Translations under genes and position numbers: made by a program | Notes under the pieces: generated by a model | Database searches by the model: none | What the model was told of the DNA's origin: nothing | The model's input: the letters and a program-made list of their open reading frames with translations, nothing else | Assembly: GCA_007131295.1 (NCBI GenBank) | Contig: SLQW01000053.1 | Span: 37,702 to 101,701 of the forward strand | Length of the DNA: 64,000 nucleotides | Source of the DNA: Pseudomonadales bacterium | GTDB lineage: Bacteria; Pseudomonadota; Gammaproteobacteria; Pseudomonadales; Azotimanducaceae | Reading direction: 5' to 3' | In this document: piece after piece, positions 63,518 to 64,000 of the stretch | Layout: each line of letters starts with the position of its first letter | Numbering within the stretch: position 1 is the first letter of the stretch

Positions 63518-64000
63518 GTGAGCGAAGTGACCAGAGACGGCGGCGTGGCGGGCGCCAGCAAGGGCTACCGATATTACGTCTTGGGTGTCTTGCTGGTGGT
63601 CTATGTCTTCAACTTCATCGACCGTCAGATCCTCTCGATCCTGATGGAGCCGGTCCGTCTGGAACTCGGCTTAAACGATACGCAGCTCGGGTTCCTTTCT
63701 GGGATTGCGTTCGCACTGTTCTACGCCACTCTCGGCATACCCATCGCGCGTATCGCGGACCGCACGTCTCGAACCGGCGTGATCTCGATCTGTCTCGCTC
63801 TCTGGAGTGCCATGACTGCCGTTTGCGGCCTGGCGCAGAACTTCTGGCAGATGCTCGTAGCGCGGATCGGGGTCGCGGTCGGGGAGGCGGGCGGCAGCCC
63901 ACCCTCCCATTCCCTGATTGCCGACTACTTCGCGGAGCACGAGCGGGCGACGGCCCTCGGCATCTTCGCGCTCGGGGTACCGATCGGGGTGATGTTCGGG
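63518..64000 (+). CDS. MFS transporter (spinster-like), 5' part
   Basis: The first 161 codons of a gene that runs past the right edge. The GTG at 63518 follows AGGGGGGAGCAAC. The product has an N-terminal 'RYYVLGVLLVVYVFNFIDRQ' helix, 'SGIAFALFYATLGIPIARIA' with the MFS loop, and 'VAVGEAGGSPPSHSLIADYF' matching the spinster-like MFS subgroup. It is divergent from galE across a 253-bp gap in which I see no clear operator motif. Confidence 0.88.
   Translation, partial: MSEVTRDGGVAGASKGYRYYVLGVLLVVYVFNFIDRQILSILMEPVRLELGLNDTQLGFLSGIAFALFYATLGIPIARIADRTSRTGVISICLALWSAMTAVCGLAQNFWQMLVARIGVAVGEAGGSPPSHSLIADYFAEHERATALGIFALGVPIGVMFG

Overview
The window reads as a chromosomal segment of a high-GC gammaproteobacterium, G+C roughly 60-65% by eye. 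The evidence is the left-hand core block: bpt/ate (only its start is present), aat, trxB, ftsK-lolA-rarA-serS-cysG, then tusDCBE. This order is familiar from Pseudomonas-like and related Gammaproteobacteria. The genus cannot be named from sequence reading alone. The outer-membrane TonB receptor and LolA confirm a Gram-negative cell.

Layout. (1) 1-9495: housekeeping genes for N-end-rule tagging, thioredoxin reduction, chromosome translocation, lipoprotein carriage, replication repair, seryl-tRNA charging and siroheme synthesis. (2) 9497-15910: six genes, mostly membrane proteins, lie between cysG and tusDCBE: an unrecognised 593-aa membrane protein, an MFS exporter, then a four-gene unit (DUF385 protein, atypical SDR, multi-pass membrane protein, CDP-alcohol phosphatidyltransferase). 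(3) 15923-21002: tusDCBE, a Bax-inhibitor-1/YccA protein, copper ATPase copA, a GFA-family protein and tRNA-Ser(UGA). (4) 21147-60945: a ~40-kb catabolic region for a hydrophobic, probably alicyclic (terpenoid- or steroid-like) compound. It holds five P450-fold proteins (one without the heme cysteine, one CYP153-like), two ferredoxins, seven classical SDRs, four VOC-fold proteins, a HAPMO-like Baeyer-Villiger monooxygenase, a thiolase, KorAB, a dienoyl-CoA-reductase-like flavoenzyme, an aldo/keto reductase, a PQQ-type dehydrogenase with a cytochrome c motif, a GST, a TonB receptor, an MFS permease and one TetR regulator. (5) 61063-64000: folE, an ankyrin-repeat protein, galE and the start of another MFS gene.

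How the catabolic region seems to work (inference): the substrate enters through the TonB receptor and the MFS permease. P450s fed by ferredoxins hydroxylate it. SDRs, the PQQ enzyme and the AKR oxidise or reduce the alcohols. The BVMO opens a ketone ring, and a hydrolase, the thiolase and the flavoenzyme continue by beta-oxidation-like steps. No ferredoxin reductase gene was seen, so KorAB may supply reduced ferredoxin.

Most notable: a 20-bp partly palindromic motif (consensus close to TACATTCA-N4-TGAATGTA, invariant CA-NG-NN-TG core) recurs at least eleven times, almost always in a promoter region of this catabolic block. This suggests one undescribed regulon, possibly run by the local TetR protein. 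Second, a translationally coupled P450 pair has one member whose heme-ligand loop lacks cysteine. Third, a 58-aa Nif11-domain protein sits directly behind the best copy of the operator. A GST pseudogene with an internal deletion marks the left edge of the region next to tRNA-Ser.
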